DNA of 64,000 bases from Flavobacterium agri (GTDB taxonomy: Bacteria > Bacteroidota > Bacteroidia > Flavobacteriales > Flavobacteriaceae): NCBI RefSeq assembly GCF_013401995.1, contig NZ_JACBJI010000002.1, positions 186,001 to 250,000 of the forward strand. Direction: 5' to 3'. The translations under genes were made by a program, and so were the position numbers. Under the pieces are notes generated by a model. That model ran no database searches. It saw nothing but the letters and a program-made list of their open reading frames with translations, and had not been told where the DNA came from. Shown here piece after piece: positions 24,956-33,667 of this stretch (within the stretch, counting starts at the first letter, position 1; every line of letters begins with the position of its first letter).

Positions 24956-25303
24956 CTATCGCTCTTCTCGGATCAACCTGAAATCGTTACCCGAAAGGTT
25001 CTGATAAGCCTGATCGTAAAGATAATAGAAGATTCTGCCTTTTTTGGTTGTTCGGATGCCCGTGAAATGATCGAAGTCGAAGCCTTTGTTCACGAGCTTA
25101 TCGCGGGAAATGGTCGTTTTCCCGTGTGTATTGAGTTCGGTCAGTATCCGGTAATTCCGGCGCAAGGAATTGTTGACGTTACGCATGAAATTGGTGCTGT
25201 CCTTGTTGATTCGATTGTTGTACGTGTTGCGGCAGCCATCGCTGCAAAACTTCTTGTCTTCGCGGCCGAGAGATTTTTCACCGCATTCCAAACATGTTTT
25301 CAT
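24956..25303 (-). CDS. small zinc-ribbon protein (DUF2116-like)
   Basis: This 115-residue protein has an N-terminal zinc ribbon, MKTCLECGEKSLGREDKKFCSDGCR (C-x2-C ... C-x3-C; only its key residues matter), then a helical basic region. It looks like the conserved hypothetical proteins of Bacteroidota that carry a DUF2116-type ribbon. I start at 25303 because it immediately precedes the ribbon. A TATATTTG box (25405-25398, minus) has a TTG 24 bases further upstream, one base beyond the normal spacing. Function is unknown, although nucleic-acid binding is plausible. Confidence 0.75.
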   Translation of the reverse strand: MKTCLECGEKSLGREDKKFCSDGCRNTYNNRINKDSTNFMRNVNNSLRRNYRILTELNTHGKTTISRDKLVNKGFDFDHFTGIRTTKKGRIFYYLYDQAYQNLSGNDFRLIREER

Positions 25304-25565
25304 AAGGCGTGTAATTAAGGTTGTATGGATTCGAATGTTGCTTCTTGCATGTGGCAATTCCTTGTTTTTCAAGGCATCCGATATACTAAAAGCGTCTCAA
25401 ATATAAGAATTTATCTCCGTTTTATCCGACAACAAACGTTTACAAGCGACTACAAATGACAGTAAACGTTTAACTACCGACTGTTTTTTGAACGTTTTCC
25501 CAACTTTGCAACATCAAGCCGTGGAAAAGCTCCACGAATGCAAACCATCTAAATTTTTACACGCC

Positions 25566-25901
25566 ATGAATGCATTGAGAAACAGAGTACAGCTTATCGG
25601 ACATGTTGGTCAGGATCCGGAAATCAAGAATTTTGAAAACGACAAGAAAAAAGCGAACTTCAATCTGGCCACAAGCGAAGTCTATAAGAACGAACGAGGA
25701 GAAAAAGTCGAAGAAACCCAATGGCATCGCATTATAGCTTGGGGAAAAAATGCCGAGATTATCGAGAAATACGTGGGTAAAGGAAAGGAAATCGCCATCG
25801 AAGGTAAACTCGTCCATCGCCAATATGACGACAAGAACGGAGAGAAAAAGTACATCACCGAAGTTGTAGCAAACGATCTTTTGCTTCTGGGCGGAAAGTG
25901 A
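25566..25901 (+). CDS. ssb: single-stranded DNA-binding protein
   Basis: This 111-residue OB-fold protein covers ssDNA during replication and repair. MNALRNRVQLIGHVGQDPE, TQWHRIIAWGKNAEIIEKYVGKG and IEGKLVHRQY are the canonical blocks. It ends shortly after the OB fold and lacks the acidic C-terminal tip (DDDIPF type) that recruits partner proteins, so it is probably a secondary SSB rather than the replicative one. The frame extends 26 codons upstream of 25566 without homology, so the ATG at 25566 is preferred. Confidence 0.92.
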   Translation: MNALRNRVQLIGHVGQDPEIKNFENDKKKANFNLATSEVYKNERGEKVEETQWHRIIAWGKNAEIIEKYVGKGKEIAIEGKLVHRQYDDKNGEKKYITEVVANDLLLLGGK

Positions 25902-25913
25902 TTTTAGTCGGGT

Positions 25914-27347
25914 TCAGTTGCCGAAAAGATCATCGTTCGAAACATCCGTGAATTTTCGCAGAACGATTGTTTTGTCCTTCGAATCGTAATAAGTAAGGAT
26001 TTCAGATTTTCCGAAACGCCCGACGGAATAAGTAGTAATGTCGTCGTTCTCGTCTAAAAATTGCGATATGAAATCGGATGCGATTGGCAATTGGTCTTTC
26101 GTATCGAACTTAAAGGAGTCGTCGAATAAGCTTTCGAAGTAGACTTGTTGCAACACCGAAGCGTCGAGAAAATCGCCCGGATTCACAGATCCGCCGCCTG
26201 CCGCAATCATTCCGACGCCAAGTGTCGCACCGAGGATGACATTAGTGGTGTTCATCGTTTGCTTGACGCCTCCACAAGTAACCAAGATTCCTTGTGGCGA
26301 TTTGTAAGCCGAAATCGCTGGATTGCTGTTTTCGAGACGGCGCATGAATTTCGCTGTGGTTTTGATTTCGGATGACTTGTTATTGCCATTTTGGACGAAC
26401 AAAGGAGAACTTTTGAAACTGATGGATTCTTCTACTTTTGTTCTGTAAACAACCGGTTCAGTATTCCCATCAAGCGAATTTTCAAAGGATAGGGCAAGCT
26501 CTTTGTCAGAAAAACGAAGCTGGCAAAGGCTTTGCCCGACGATGAATGAATTGGCGCTTGTTGTATTTTCTATAGAAAGTTCCGGTTGATTGTTCCTGAT
26601 TTCCTTTACAGAGAAATCACTGAGTGCAATCAAGAAAAATTGGGAAAATCTCGAATCGTGATCTAACGATAGCACGAGTGAATCCGAACTCACATAAAGT
26701 TTTGCAACCGATGCGGCTACGTTCAAAGGACAAAACACTTCGGGTTCGATAAATTGCAAAGGATTTCCTTCGAAAAATTCGGCGAGCTTGAACTTTTTGC
26801 CTTTTTGGGAAACCAGTTCGAATTTAGAGAAATCTAGCGTATGCAATTCGGGTTTGCCATCGGTAAAGCAACGTAGGAAAAGCTGTTGCTCTTCATCCGA
26901 AACGGTTAACAGGAAGAATTTGCCCTTTGCCGAAAACGCATTCAGGAATGTTTCTTTTTCGAACGAAACAGAAGTTGGATACTCGAACGATTTTCGGCTA
27001 GAGAAATCGAAACCGGTCGAGACGATTTTCGAACGGTCTTCAGAGAACCAGTAAACGAAAGGGTTTCCGGAAGAGTCGAAACTCGTCCCGGCAATATAAT
27101 CGACATCTTTCGAAGGCCTTGTCGTTGAAAGACTGTCGCGGAAAAATAGTGCTTGATTGTATTTAAGAGCGTAAATACGTTGCTTGTCTGAAGCGAAGGA
27201 GTAAAACGCATTTCCGTCTTCGGCAGAAATGCAGATAATCTGTCTCTTGTCCCAAGGCTTTTTAAGCTCAAGGTGTTGAGTCGAGACCAAAGTTTGTGCA
27301 AACCCTTGTATGAAAACAAACGAAATGAATAGAAGCAATTTTTTCAT
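25914..27347 (-). CDS. secreted protein of unknown function
   Basis: This 477-residue protein has a signal peptide (MKKLLLFISFVFIQGFAQ). The remainder is rich in Phe, Ser and alternating strands and may form a beta-propeller-like fold, but no repeat motif is clear. A short Gly/Ala stretch (ILGATLGVGMIAAGGGS, about 370-390) could be a membrane-inserting or flexible loop. No family was recognised. It is convergent with ssb (12-bp gap) and lies directly after a terminator that isolates it from the 27378 gene. Confidence 0.65.
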   Translation of the reverse strand: MKKLLLFISFVFIQGFAQTLVSTQHLELKKPWDKRQIICISAEDGNAFYSFASDKQRIYALKYNQALFFRDSLSTTRPSKDVDYIAGTSFDSSGNPFVYWFSEDRSKIVSTGFDFSSRKSFEYPTSVSFEKETFLNAFSAKGKFFLLTVSDEEQQLFLRCFTDGKPELHTLDFSKFELVSQKGKKFKLAEFFEGNPLQFIEPEVFCPLNVAASVAKLYVSSDSLVLSLDHDSRFSQFFLIALSDFSVKEIRNNQPELSIENTTSANSFIVGQSLCQLRFSDKELALSFENSLDGNTEPVVYRTKVEESISFKSSPLFVQNGNNKSSEIKTTAKFMRRLENSNPAISAYKSPQGILVTCGGVKQTMNTTNVILGATLGVGMIAAGGGSVNPGDFLDASVLQQVYFESLFDDSFKFDTKDQLPIASDFISQFLDENDDITTYSVGRFGKSEILTYYDSKDKTIVLRKFTDVSNDDLFGN

Positions 27348-27359
27348 AATAAAAGAAAA

Positions 27360-27376
27360 CCCTCCGTAATGGAGGG
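27360..27376 (-). terminator. terminator hairpin of the 65-aa gene
   Basis: CCCTCC-GTAAT-GGAGGG. Read on the minus strand it is followed by TTTTCTTTT and closes the 27378-27575 transcript immediately before the next gene. Confidence 0.75.
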
Positions 27377-27377
27377 C

Positions 27378-27575
27378 TTATTTTTTACAGGCCAAACGTT
27401 TTTCGATCAAATCGAACATTGGGCAACGTGCGCAACGTTTGTCCTCGCTTTTTTGATATTTTTCGCAGCACTTCGATTTACAGTTGTCTGAAATCTTGAG
27501 CTTCTTGAGAAGTTTTTTATACTCCTTTTTTTTCTGGTCCTTGTCCTTCGTTTTATCCTTCTTGCTCAAAACCAC
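27378..27575 (-). CDS. small basic Cys-rich protein, unknown
   Basis: This 65-residue protein has a lysine-rich first half and six cysteines in the second (NCKSKCCEKY, RCARCPMF, LACKK). It may bind a metal. The start is GTG at 27575, with TTG two codons later as an alternative. A strong promoter and a clean terminator flank it, which supports expression. No named family was recognised. Confidence 0.65.
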   Translation of the reverse strand: MVLSKKDKTKDKDQKKKEYKKLLKKLKISDNCKSKCCEKYQKSEDKRCARCPMFDLIEKRLACKK

Positions 27576-27588
27576 GCTTCGTTTGCGA

Positions 27589-27617
27589 CAAAGATAGCTT
27601 GTTTTGAATCAATCCAA
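27589..27617 (-). promoter_or_regulatory. promoter of the 65-aa gene
   Basis: On the minus strand, TTG (27617-27615), an 18-base spacer and TATCTTTG (27596-27589) match the Bacteroidota consensus. Confidence 0.65.
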
Positions 27618-27627
27618 ATAAATTTAA

Positions 27628-28146
27628 CTATTTGGCATTGAAGTTAAGCGCATTCATAACGGGCAATTGTTGGATATCGCGGTCGAACAAATACAAGCCG
27701 CCCTTGTCGTCACCAATCATATTCACTTTATCGAGGATGGTTTTGGCTTGGGCTTCCTCTTCGATTTGCTCAGAAACGTACCATTGCAAGAAATTATGAG
27801 TCGCATAATCCTTTTCCGACAAAGTCTCGTGAACAAGATTGTTGATCGACTCCGAAACAAAAACCTCATGCTTATAAAGTTCCTCGAACATTTCCTGAAA
27901 AGCGTTGAACATAGTCTTTGGCGCTTTAAGTTCGGTAATTTGGGCATGTCCGCCTCTTTCGTTTACATAACGGACAAGTTTGAGCATATGTGTACGCTCC
28001 TCATCCGACTGGGTATACATGAACTGGGCGATCCCATCAAGGCCGTGCGTATCGGCCCAACAAGCCATAGACAGATAAATCTGCGAAGATTCGGCTTCTA
28101 TCTTAATCTGCTGATTAAGTAGCGTCTCAATACTTTTTGATAACAT
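27628..28146 (-). CDS. ftnA: ferritin (FtnA-type)
   Basis: This 172-residue, non-haem ferritin stores iron in a 24-mer shell. The ferroxidase ligands are visible in EAESSQIYLSM (Glu17 region), the SDEERTHMLKL helix (Glu and His) and QWYVSEQIEEEAQ. The length is normal. The ATG at 28146 begins the first helix (MLSKSIETLLNQQI); the frame upstream has no homology. The gene is separate from the feo/mnt cluster 10 kb away. Confidence 0.95.
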   Translation of the reverse strand: MLSKSIETLLNQQIKIEAESSQIYLSMACWADTHGLDGIAQFMYTQSDEERTHMLKLVRYVNERGGHAQITELKAPKTMFNAFQEMFEELYKHEVFVSESINNLVHETLSEKDYATHNFLQWYVSEQIEEEAQAKTILDKVNMIGDDKGGLYLFDRDIQQLPVMNALNFNAK

Positions 28147-28230
28147 GATTTCAAGGTTTTGAGTAAAGTTACGAAAACCCTTGAAAACATTGAAGTCTGG
28201 ACATGCAATCAAGATTTAATCCTGATAAGC

Positions 28231-28857
28231 CTAACCCATCAATTCCCGAAAGCGATCGACAAAAACTGCCATGTGATAACCATCCATCAAGGCATGATGT
28301 ACATGTACCGACATGGGCATGGTTCTCTTGCCATCGGGATTTATCGTCATTTTTCCGAACGAAATTTTGGGACAACTATCGGGGAAGTCGAAATTTCGGG
28401 CATGCGAAAGCGAAGTGAAATCCAACCACGGAATCGACGAGAAATGGATCAGGTTGTCATTCGGAAAATCGCGTGTGAAAAGGCCTGGCGTATTTTGGAC
28501 ACGATGGATTTCAATTTTTGCTTCTTTTGAGAAGCGTTCGATGTCCTCGTAAAACTTGATCAAAGAAAAGCCGAAGGAAGCGTTTTCCCTGGCAATCGTG
28601 GCCGAAGCGTCGATGCGGTCGTGAATTACGACTTGGCCGCCATCGACACGATACCGGAAAGGTTCGACTTCATTTGCCGCAATCAAGGTTTTGTGCAGAT
28701 AATAGACGAAAAACGGAACGCCTTCGGTTTTGGCCCTATCATAAGCGTTCGTGCAATCGATCGTGACGACCGATCCGAAAAAAGGCTCACTGAACTTGCG
28801 GAAGAAATCGAAATGCTCCTTTCGCGGCCAGCTGTCTAAATCTAGCAGGGTTTTCAT
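28231..28857 (-). CDS. chloramphenicol acetyltransferase-family protein
   Basis: This 208-residue acetyl-CoA-dependent acyltransferase is of the CAT family. The catalytic motif HHALMDGYH (187-195, HHxxxDG) is intact, and IPWLDFTSLSHAR matches the substrate-side motif of CATs. Homologues are widespread on Bacteroidota chromosomes, and many have not been shown to confer resistance, so its natural acceptor is uncertain. The ATG overlaps the TGA of the upstream HAD hydrolase (ATGA), so the two are coupled. Confidence 0.88.
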   Translation of the reverse strand: MKTLLDLDSWPRKEHFDFFRKFSEPFFGSVVTIDCTNAYDRAKTEGVPFFVYYLHKTLIAANEVEPFRYRVDGGQVVIHDRIDASATIARENASFGFSLIKFYEDIERFSKEAKIEIHRVQNTPGLFTRDFPNDNLIHFSSIPWLDFTSLSHARNFDFPDSCPKISFGKMTINPDGKRTMPMSVHVHHALMDGYHMAVFVDRFRELMG

Positions 28858-29543
28858 AAGTTGAAAATCGGTAGGATGGCCGAAATTTTATCAAGTGCCC
28901 GAAAGTTCTCGTGTTTCACTTCGTGATCGATGCGTTCGTGTGCCCAAGTCGTATGGAACGGAATGTGGACCGCATGTCCGCCTATGTTCAAAACGGGTAA
29001 GACATCCGATTTCAACGAATTGCCGATCATAAAAAATTCTTCCGGCTTGATGTCGAGACGTTTGACCAAATCGAGATAATCCTGTTCCTTTTTATCACTC
29101 ATCACTTCGATATGGTGGAAATATTTACCAAGCCCGGAATTGTGAAGTTTGCGTCTTTGGTCAAGCAAATCGCCTTTCGTAGCGACCACAAGCCTGTATT
29201 TTCCGAACAGTGCTTCGAGTGTTTGCTCGACTCCGTCCAAAAGTTCGATCGGACGTTGCAGAAGCTCTTTTCCGTATTCAAGGATTTTCTCGATGGCTTC
29301 GACACTGATCGTGTTGTCCGAAATCTTCAAAGCGGCTTCGATCATCGAAAGGGTGTATGCCTTGATTCCGTAGCCGTAAAGCCCAAGATTGTCGATTTCG
29401 ATTTTGAACAATTCCTGCGAAAGACTTTGGCGCGACAGGTAATCCTGCATCAACTCGAGGAATTTCTCTTCGGTTTCTACGAAATAGGGTTCATTGACGA
29501 AAAGCGTGTCGTCGGCGTCGAATGCGATAACTTTTATGTCCAT
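28854..29543 (-). CDS. HAD-superfamily hydrolase
   Basis: This 229-residue phosphatase-type protein starts with motif I FDADDTLFVNE (nucleophile Asp9, acid Asp11). Motif II is VVATKGD, motif III Lys lies in LDLVKRLDI, and motif IV is FMIGNSLKSDVLP. The helical cap (about 20-90) is the C1 type. All catalytic residues are present; the substrate is unknown. It is the first gene of a two-gene unit with the CAT-like gene. Confidence 0.9.
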   Translation of the reverse strand: MDIKVIAFDADDTLFVNEPYFVETEEKFLELMQDYLSRQSLSQELFKIEIDNLGLYGYGIKAYTLSMIEAALKISDNTISVEAIEKILEYGKELLQRPIELLDGVEQTLEALFGKYRLVVATKGDLLDQRRKLHNSGLGKYFHHIEVMSDKKEQDYLDLVKRLDIKPEEFFMIGNSLKSDVLPVLNIGGHAVHIPFHTTWAHERIDHEVKHENFRALDKISAILPIFNL

Positions 29544-29554
29544 GCGTGTTTCTT

Positions 29555-29604
29555 AGCCACGAATGACACAAATAGTACAAATCCAATTCGTGAAATTCGT
29601 GGCT
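29555..29604. repeat. CACGAAT hairpin repeat
   Basis: AGCCACGAAT (29555-29564) pairs exactly with ATTCGTGGCT (29595-29604), and a further TTCGTG lies inside the loop. It has the look of the CACGAATT intergenic hairpins common in Bacteroidota genomes. It sits between the HAD gene start and the metG stop. Confidence 0.65.
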
Positions 29605-29610
29605 CTTTTC

Positions 29611-31683
29611 TTAGTTAATTGTTTCCCCGTTTATCACACCTTCCGCATCCGGATTCAAGAAAACCAGTTTGCCTTCCGCGTTGTTGGTCATCAGGATCAT
29701 GCCTTGGGATTCAACGCCACGCAAAGCTCTTGGTGCGAGATTCGCGAGAACAGTCACGCGTTTTCCGATGATTTCTTCCGGAGAAAAACTCTCGGCGATT
29801 CCCGAAACGATCGTGCGTACGTCAATTCCCGTATCGACTTTCAACACCAGAAGTTTGTTCGCTTTTGGCATTTTCTCGGCCTCGATGATCGTTCCGACGC
29901 GCAAGTCCATCTTCGCGAAATCGTCGTATTGTATGGCTTCTTTCTGTGGTTCCACTTTTTTATTTTCGATTTTATTCGCGGTTTTGGTCGCTTCCAATTT
30001 GTCGATTTGTTTTTGGATGGTTTCGTCCTCTATTTTCGAGAACAGCAATTCCGCGACCCCGATTTTCGTTCCAGGAGAAAGAATTGTCTGAGGTTTCGCC
30101 ACTTCATCCCAATCGTTAACATCGGCTGGCGACGGATGGATTCCGAGCATATTTCTCAATTTCGTAGAAGTGAACGGCAAGAAAGGCTCCGCCAAAACCG
30201 CCAAAGCCGTTGCAATTTGCAAAGCCACGAACATTTGTGTCTTGACTCTTTCCGGATTTTCCTTGACGAGTTTCCATGGTTCTTCGTCTGCCAAATATTT
30301 GTTTCCGAGACGTGCCACGTTCATGAATTCGCCCAAAGCCTCGCGGAAACGGTAGCGTTCGATCGAACTCGAAATAACGGCTGGATAAGCCCGCATTTCG
30401 GCTAAAGTTTGTTCGTCTATTTCAGTGAAATCTCCTGGTTCAGGAACAATTCCGTCGTAATATTTATTGGTCAAAACGACAACGCGATTGATGAAATTGC
30501 CCAAAACCGCGACCAATTCGTTGTTGTTTCCGGCCTGGAAATCCTTCCACGTAAAATCGTTGTCCTTGGTTTCGGGCGCATTTGACGTCAATGCATAGCG
30601 CAAAACATCCTGTTGGTTCGGGAAGTCCTCAAGATATTCATGCAGCCAAACCGCCCAGTTTTTCGAAGTCGAAAGCTTGTTTCCTTCGAGATTCAAAAAC
30701 TCGTTCGCCGGAACGTTGTCGGGCAAAATAAAACTGCCTTCCGCTTTTAACATCGCCGGAAAAATCACGCAATGGAACACGATGTTGTCTTTTCCGATGA
30801 AGTGGACGAGTTTCGTATCCGCATCTTTCCAATACGGTTCCCAATCTTTTCCTTCTCTTTTCGCCCATTCTTTCGTGGACGAAATGTAGCCGATTGGCGC
30901 GTCGAACCAAACATAGAGCACTTTTCCTTCGGCGCCTTCGACCGGAACGGGAATTCCCCAATCCAGATCCCGCGTCACGGCACGCGGCTTTAAACCGTCG
31001 TCGAGCCACGATTTCACTTGGCCCAAAACATTCTTTTTCCAGTCTTTCGCATGATCTTCGAGAATCCATTTATTGAGGAAAACGTCGTATTGGTCGAGCG
31101 GTAAAAACCAGTGTGTCGTCTTTTTCAAAATCGGCGTGTCGCCCGTTATGGTTGACTTTGGGTTGATAAGATCGGTTGCGTTCAACGAACTTCCGCAGTT
31201 TTCGCATTGGTCGCCGTAAGCATTTTCGTTGCCGCATTTCGGGCAAGTTCCGGTTACGAAACGGTCTGCCAAAAACTGGTTCGCCTTTGCATCGTACAAC
31301 TGCTCGGTTTCTTCCTCGATGAATTTTCCTTCGTCGTACAATTTTCTGAAAAACTCCGAAGCCGTGTCATAATGTACCTGGCGCGAAGTCCGCGAATAAT
31401 TGTCGAACGAAATCCCGAAATCCTCGAACGATTTACGGATGATGCCATCGTATTTGTCGATGACTTCCTGAGGCGTTAAACCTTCCTTGCGCGCTTTCAT
31501 CGGGATGGCGACCCCGTGTTCATCGCTTCCGCAGATGAACGCAACGTCTTTTCCCTGGATTCTGAGGTATCGCGCATAAATGTCCGAAGGCACGTAAACG
31601 CCCGCCAAATGCCCGATGTGGATCGGTCCGTTCGTGTACGGCAATGCGGCCGTAATCGTATATCGTTTAGGATTTTGGATCAT
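29611..31683 (-). CDS. metG: methionyl-tRNA synthetase
   Basis: This 690-residue class I synthetase carries HIGH (22-25), the zinc-knuckle cysteines of [18 protein letters not shown], and a KMSKS-equivalent KLSTS (336-340). The C-terminal Trbp111-like tRNA-binding OB domain (about 585-690) contains [16 protein letters not shown] and ends with the usual [11 protein letters not shown]. The start at 31683 matches the conserved [18 protein letters not shown] region; the longer frame upstream runs into repeat DNA. A TAATTTTG box (31708-31701, minus) may be its -7 element. Confidence 0.96.
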   Translation of the reverse strand: MIQNPKRYTITAALPYTNGPIHIGHLAGVYVPSDIYARYLRIQGKDVAFICGSDEHGVAIPMKARKEGLTPQEVIDKYDGIIRKSFEDFGISFDNYSRTSRQVHYDTASEFFRKLYDEGKFIEEETEQLYDAKANQFLADRFVTGTCPKCGNENAYGDQCENCGSSLNATDLINPKSTITGDTPILKKTTHWFLPLDQYDVFLNKWILEDHAKDWKKNVLGQVKSWLDDGLKPRAVTRDLDWGIPVPVEGAEGKVLYVWFDAPIGYISSTKEWAKREGKDWEPYWKDADTKLVHFIGKDNIVFHCVIFPAMLKAEGSFILPDNVPANEFLNLEGNKLSTSKNWAVWLHEYLEDFPNQQDVLRYALTSNAPETKDNDFTWKDFQAGNNNELVAVLGNFINRVVVLTNKYYDGIVPEPGDFTEIDEQTLAEMRAYPAVISSSIERYRFREALGEFMNVARLGNKYLADEEPWKLVKENPERVKTQMFVALQIATALAVLAEPFLPFTSTKLRNMLGIHPSPADVNDWDEVAKPQTILSPGTKIGVAELLFSKIEDETIQKQIDKLEATKTANKIENKKVEPQKEAIQYDDFAKMDLRVGTIIEAEKMPKANKLLVLKVDTGIDVRTIVSGIAESFSPEEIIGKRVTVLANLAPRALRGVESQGMILMTNNAEGKLVFLNPDAEGVINGETIN

Positions 31684-31764
31684 AGTGATTGAAATGTGCG
31701 CAAAATTACGCATAAAAGTTCGGATGTTAAAGCCTGCGGAATCCTGATAAAGACAATGATTTTT

Positions 31765-31955
31765 AGAAGCTTTTTTCGGCTGTCCGCTATTAGCTTTTTT
31801 GAAAAAGCCGGTTTTCTTTAGGGCGGGACGAGCCTCCTTCGGTCGCTGCCTCACCCCAAGAAAAACCAAGTCTTTTTTATTGCGCTGCGCTCCATACAAT
31901 TCGAGCATAGCTCTCGGGTCTTCAAAAGGCTAGCCGCTGCCATCCGGGCTAGGGC
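31765..31955 (-). repeat. diverged inverted copy of the AGCGG...CAGCCCG repeat
   Basis: On the minus strand the segment reads GGATGGCAGCGGCTAGCC ... CTTTTGAAG ... AAAAAGCTAATAGCGGACAGCC, the same block order as the repeats at 14950 and 42122 but with little identity between blocks. It includes GAGCGCAGCGCAAT. Confidence 0.5.
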
Positions 31956-32032
31956 GATCGTTTTTGAAAGAAGTTTCCGATTTGAATTCGAAAGTCGGAC
32001 CCATCAAAAACCCATCTGATTTTTGGGTTGTA

Positions 32033-32065
32033 AGACCTAACAGGTTTTTAAAACCTGTTAGGTCT
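32033..32065. repeat. 33-bp perfect palindrome, dispersed element, AACAGG variant
   Basis: The arms AGACCTAACAGGTTTT and AAAACCTGTTAGGTCT flank a T at 32049. Confidence 0.9.
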
Positions 32066-32187
32066 ACAAAGTTCAGATGCAGCTATGAGACTTCATTACA
32101 GTTTTTCTGTACATTTTGTTAAACCCATTTCCCAAATCCACCAAAAAATCCTATGCCATTTTCCACTTGCCTCTTATCTTTGAAAAC

Positions 32188-33147
32188 ATGAGAACATTCC
32201 TGCTTCTGCTGCTCTTGACAAGCCAACTTTTGCAAGCCCAGACTCGAAAAACGACAGCGCCGCCAAACCTCAAAAAAGGTGACACGATCGCAATCATCGC
32301 GACGGCGCGCAAAGTCGAAGCCGTGAACCTTCAGCCTGCAATCGATCTTTTCAAAAGTTGGGGATTAAACGTCGTCCTCGGCAAATCCATCGGCAAAAGC
32401 GACAACCAGCTCGCGGGCCCCGACTGGCAACGCGCCACCGACTTGCAGGAAATGCTCGACAATCCGTCGATAAAAGCAATAGTCGGCGCAAAAGGCGGAT
32501 ATGGAACCGTGCGCATCATCGACCGCGTCAACTTCAACAGATTCAAGCAAAAACCAAAATGGATCGTCGGTTTCAGCGATATGACCGTTTTGCATTCCCA
32601 TCTGAACACGCTTGGCTACCAAACCATCCACGGACTTGTCGGGGTAAGTGCGAAAAACGCCACCGAAGACGCCAAAGAATCGCTCAAAAAAGCTCTTTTC
32701 GGCCAAAAGCCGGAGTATAAACTAGATGCACATACGTTCAATCGGAAAGGAAAAGCGAAAGGCGAACTCGTGGGTGGGAATTTGTCGGTTTTATACAGCA
32801 TTATCGGTTCCAAATCGGAAGCAGACGTTAAGGGCAAAATCCTGTTCATAGAAGATCTTGACGAATATCTGTACCACATCGACCGCATGCTTTTCAACCT
32901 GAAGCGCAACGGTTATTTCGACAACATCAAAGGCGTAATCATCGGCGGGATGACCGAAATGAACGACAATGAAATTCCTTGGGGCAAAGACGCGCTCGAA
33001 ATCGCACAGGACATTTTCAAGGATTATAATTTTCCCGTCATCTATAATTTTCCGGCCGGTCATATCAAGGACAATCGGGCATTGATCATCGGAGGTGTGG
33101 TCTCCATCGACGTGAGCGAAAACGGTTCGACTGTAAAATTTGAATGA
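32188..33147 (+). CDS. S66-family LD-carboxypeptidase, exported
   Basis: This 319-residue protein has a signal peptide (MRTFLLLLLLTSQLLQAQ). The S66 (LdcA/MccF) fold is clear: KKGDTIAIIATAR at the start, GGYGTVRIID, the nucleophile in GFSDMT, and the Glu and His of the triad in FIEDLDEYLYHID and FPAGHIKDN. LdcA trims the terminal D-Ala from murein tetrapeptides; MccF members cleave microcin C. An exported form fits murein recycling, although LdcA of E. coli is cytoplasmic. I take the ATG at 32188 because it begins the signal peptide. Confidence 0.88.
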   Translation: MRTFLLLLLLTSQLLQAQTRKTTAPPNLKKGDTIAIIATARKVEAVNLQPAIDLFKSWGLNVVLGKSIGKSDNQLAGPDWQRATDLQEMLDNPSIKAIVGAKGGYGTVRIIDRVNFNRFKQKPKWIVGFSDMTVLHSHLNTLGYQTIHGLVGVSAKNATEDAKESLKKALFGQKPEYKLDAHTFNRKGKAKGELVGGNLSVLYSIIGSKSEADVKGKILFIEDLDEYLYHIDRMLFNLKRNGYFDNIKGVIIGGMTEMNDNEIPWGKDALEIAQDIFKDYNFPVIYNFPAGHIKDNRALIIGGVVSIDVSENGSTVKFE

Positions 33148-33218
33148 CTTTAACAATTTCGGCAGAAAATATGTAATCGGGTTTTTCGGCAAACCGCTAC
33201 ATTGGCCAAAACACACCG

Positions 33219-33578
33219 ATGGCCTTACACAATGAACTCGGAAAAAAAGGAGAAGAGTTGGCTGTGGCTTTTCTGTTCAAACACGGTTACGAAATCCTCG
33301 AAACGAATTGGATATGCGGAAAAGCCGAAATCGACATTATCGCGCGCAAGGGAAACCTCTTGGCGGTCGTCGAGGTCAAAACCCGTTCTTCTGTAGTTTT
33401 TGGTCTTCCGCAGGATTTCGTGACACCAAAAAAAATCCAGATGTTGACCAAGGCCGTAAATGAATTCGTACAGTCTTATGCTCTTGATTGTGAGGTGCGT
33501 TTCGATATTATCGGGGTAACGCTAACCCAAACGGGGCATGAGATTGAACACTTGTGCGATGCATTTTATTATTTCTGA
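33219..33578 (+). CDS. yraN: YraN family (UPF0102) endonuclease-like protein
   Basis: This 119-residue protein has the typical start ALHNELGKKGEELAVAFL, then ETNWICGKAEIDIIARKGNLLAVVEVKTR, a PD-(D/E)xK core (Asp, then Glu-x-Lys). The family is conserved but of unsettled function, perhaps in recombination or repair. It is complete and follows the S66 gene by 71 bp on the same strand. Confidence 0.93.
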   Translation: MALHNELGKKGEELAVAFLFKHGYEILETNWICGKAEIDIIARKGNLLAVVEVKTRSSVVFGLPQDFVTPKKIQMLTKAVNEFVQSYALDCEVRFDIIGVTLTQTGHEIEHLCDAFYYF

Positions 33579-33629
33579 AAAATTAACAATTCTAACCCGT
33601 GTAAAAAAGGTAAAAATAATTTTATTCGC

Positions 33630-33637
33630 TACATTTG
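33630..33637 (+). promoter_or_regulatory. possible -7 box of the T9SS metalloprotease
   Basis: TACATTTG matches TAnnTTTG and lies 30 bases before the ATG. No TTG is found 17-23 bases upstream, so the site is incomplete. Confidence 0.45.
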
Positions 33638-33667
33638 CGCACTTTTACCTACAACACTATATAAAAA

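Larger units (their letters stand above)
31684..32187. other. 500-bp intergenic gap with two repeat types
   Basis: The divergent gap between metG and the LD-carboxypeptidase holds an inverted copy of the 15-kb/42-kb repeat family (31765-31955) and the palindrome at 32033-32065. TATCTTTG (32175-32182) lies only 5 bases before the ATG at 32188. No gene was recognised. Confidence 0.55.

Noticed and set aside
28231..28857. The CAT-family gene as an acquired resistance determinant.
   Set aside because: Codon use and operon linkage to a HAD gene are like the host, no mobile element is near, and such chromosomal homologues often lack resistance activity.
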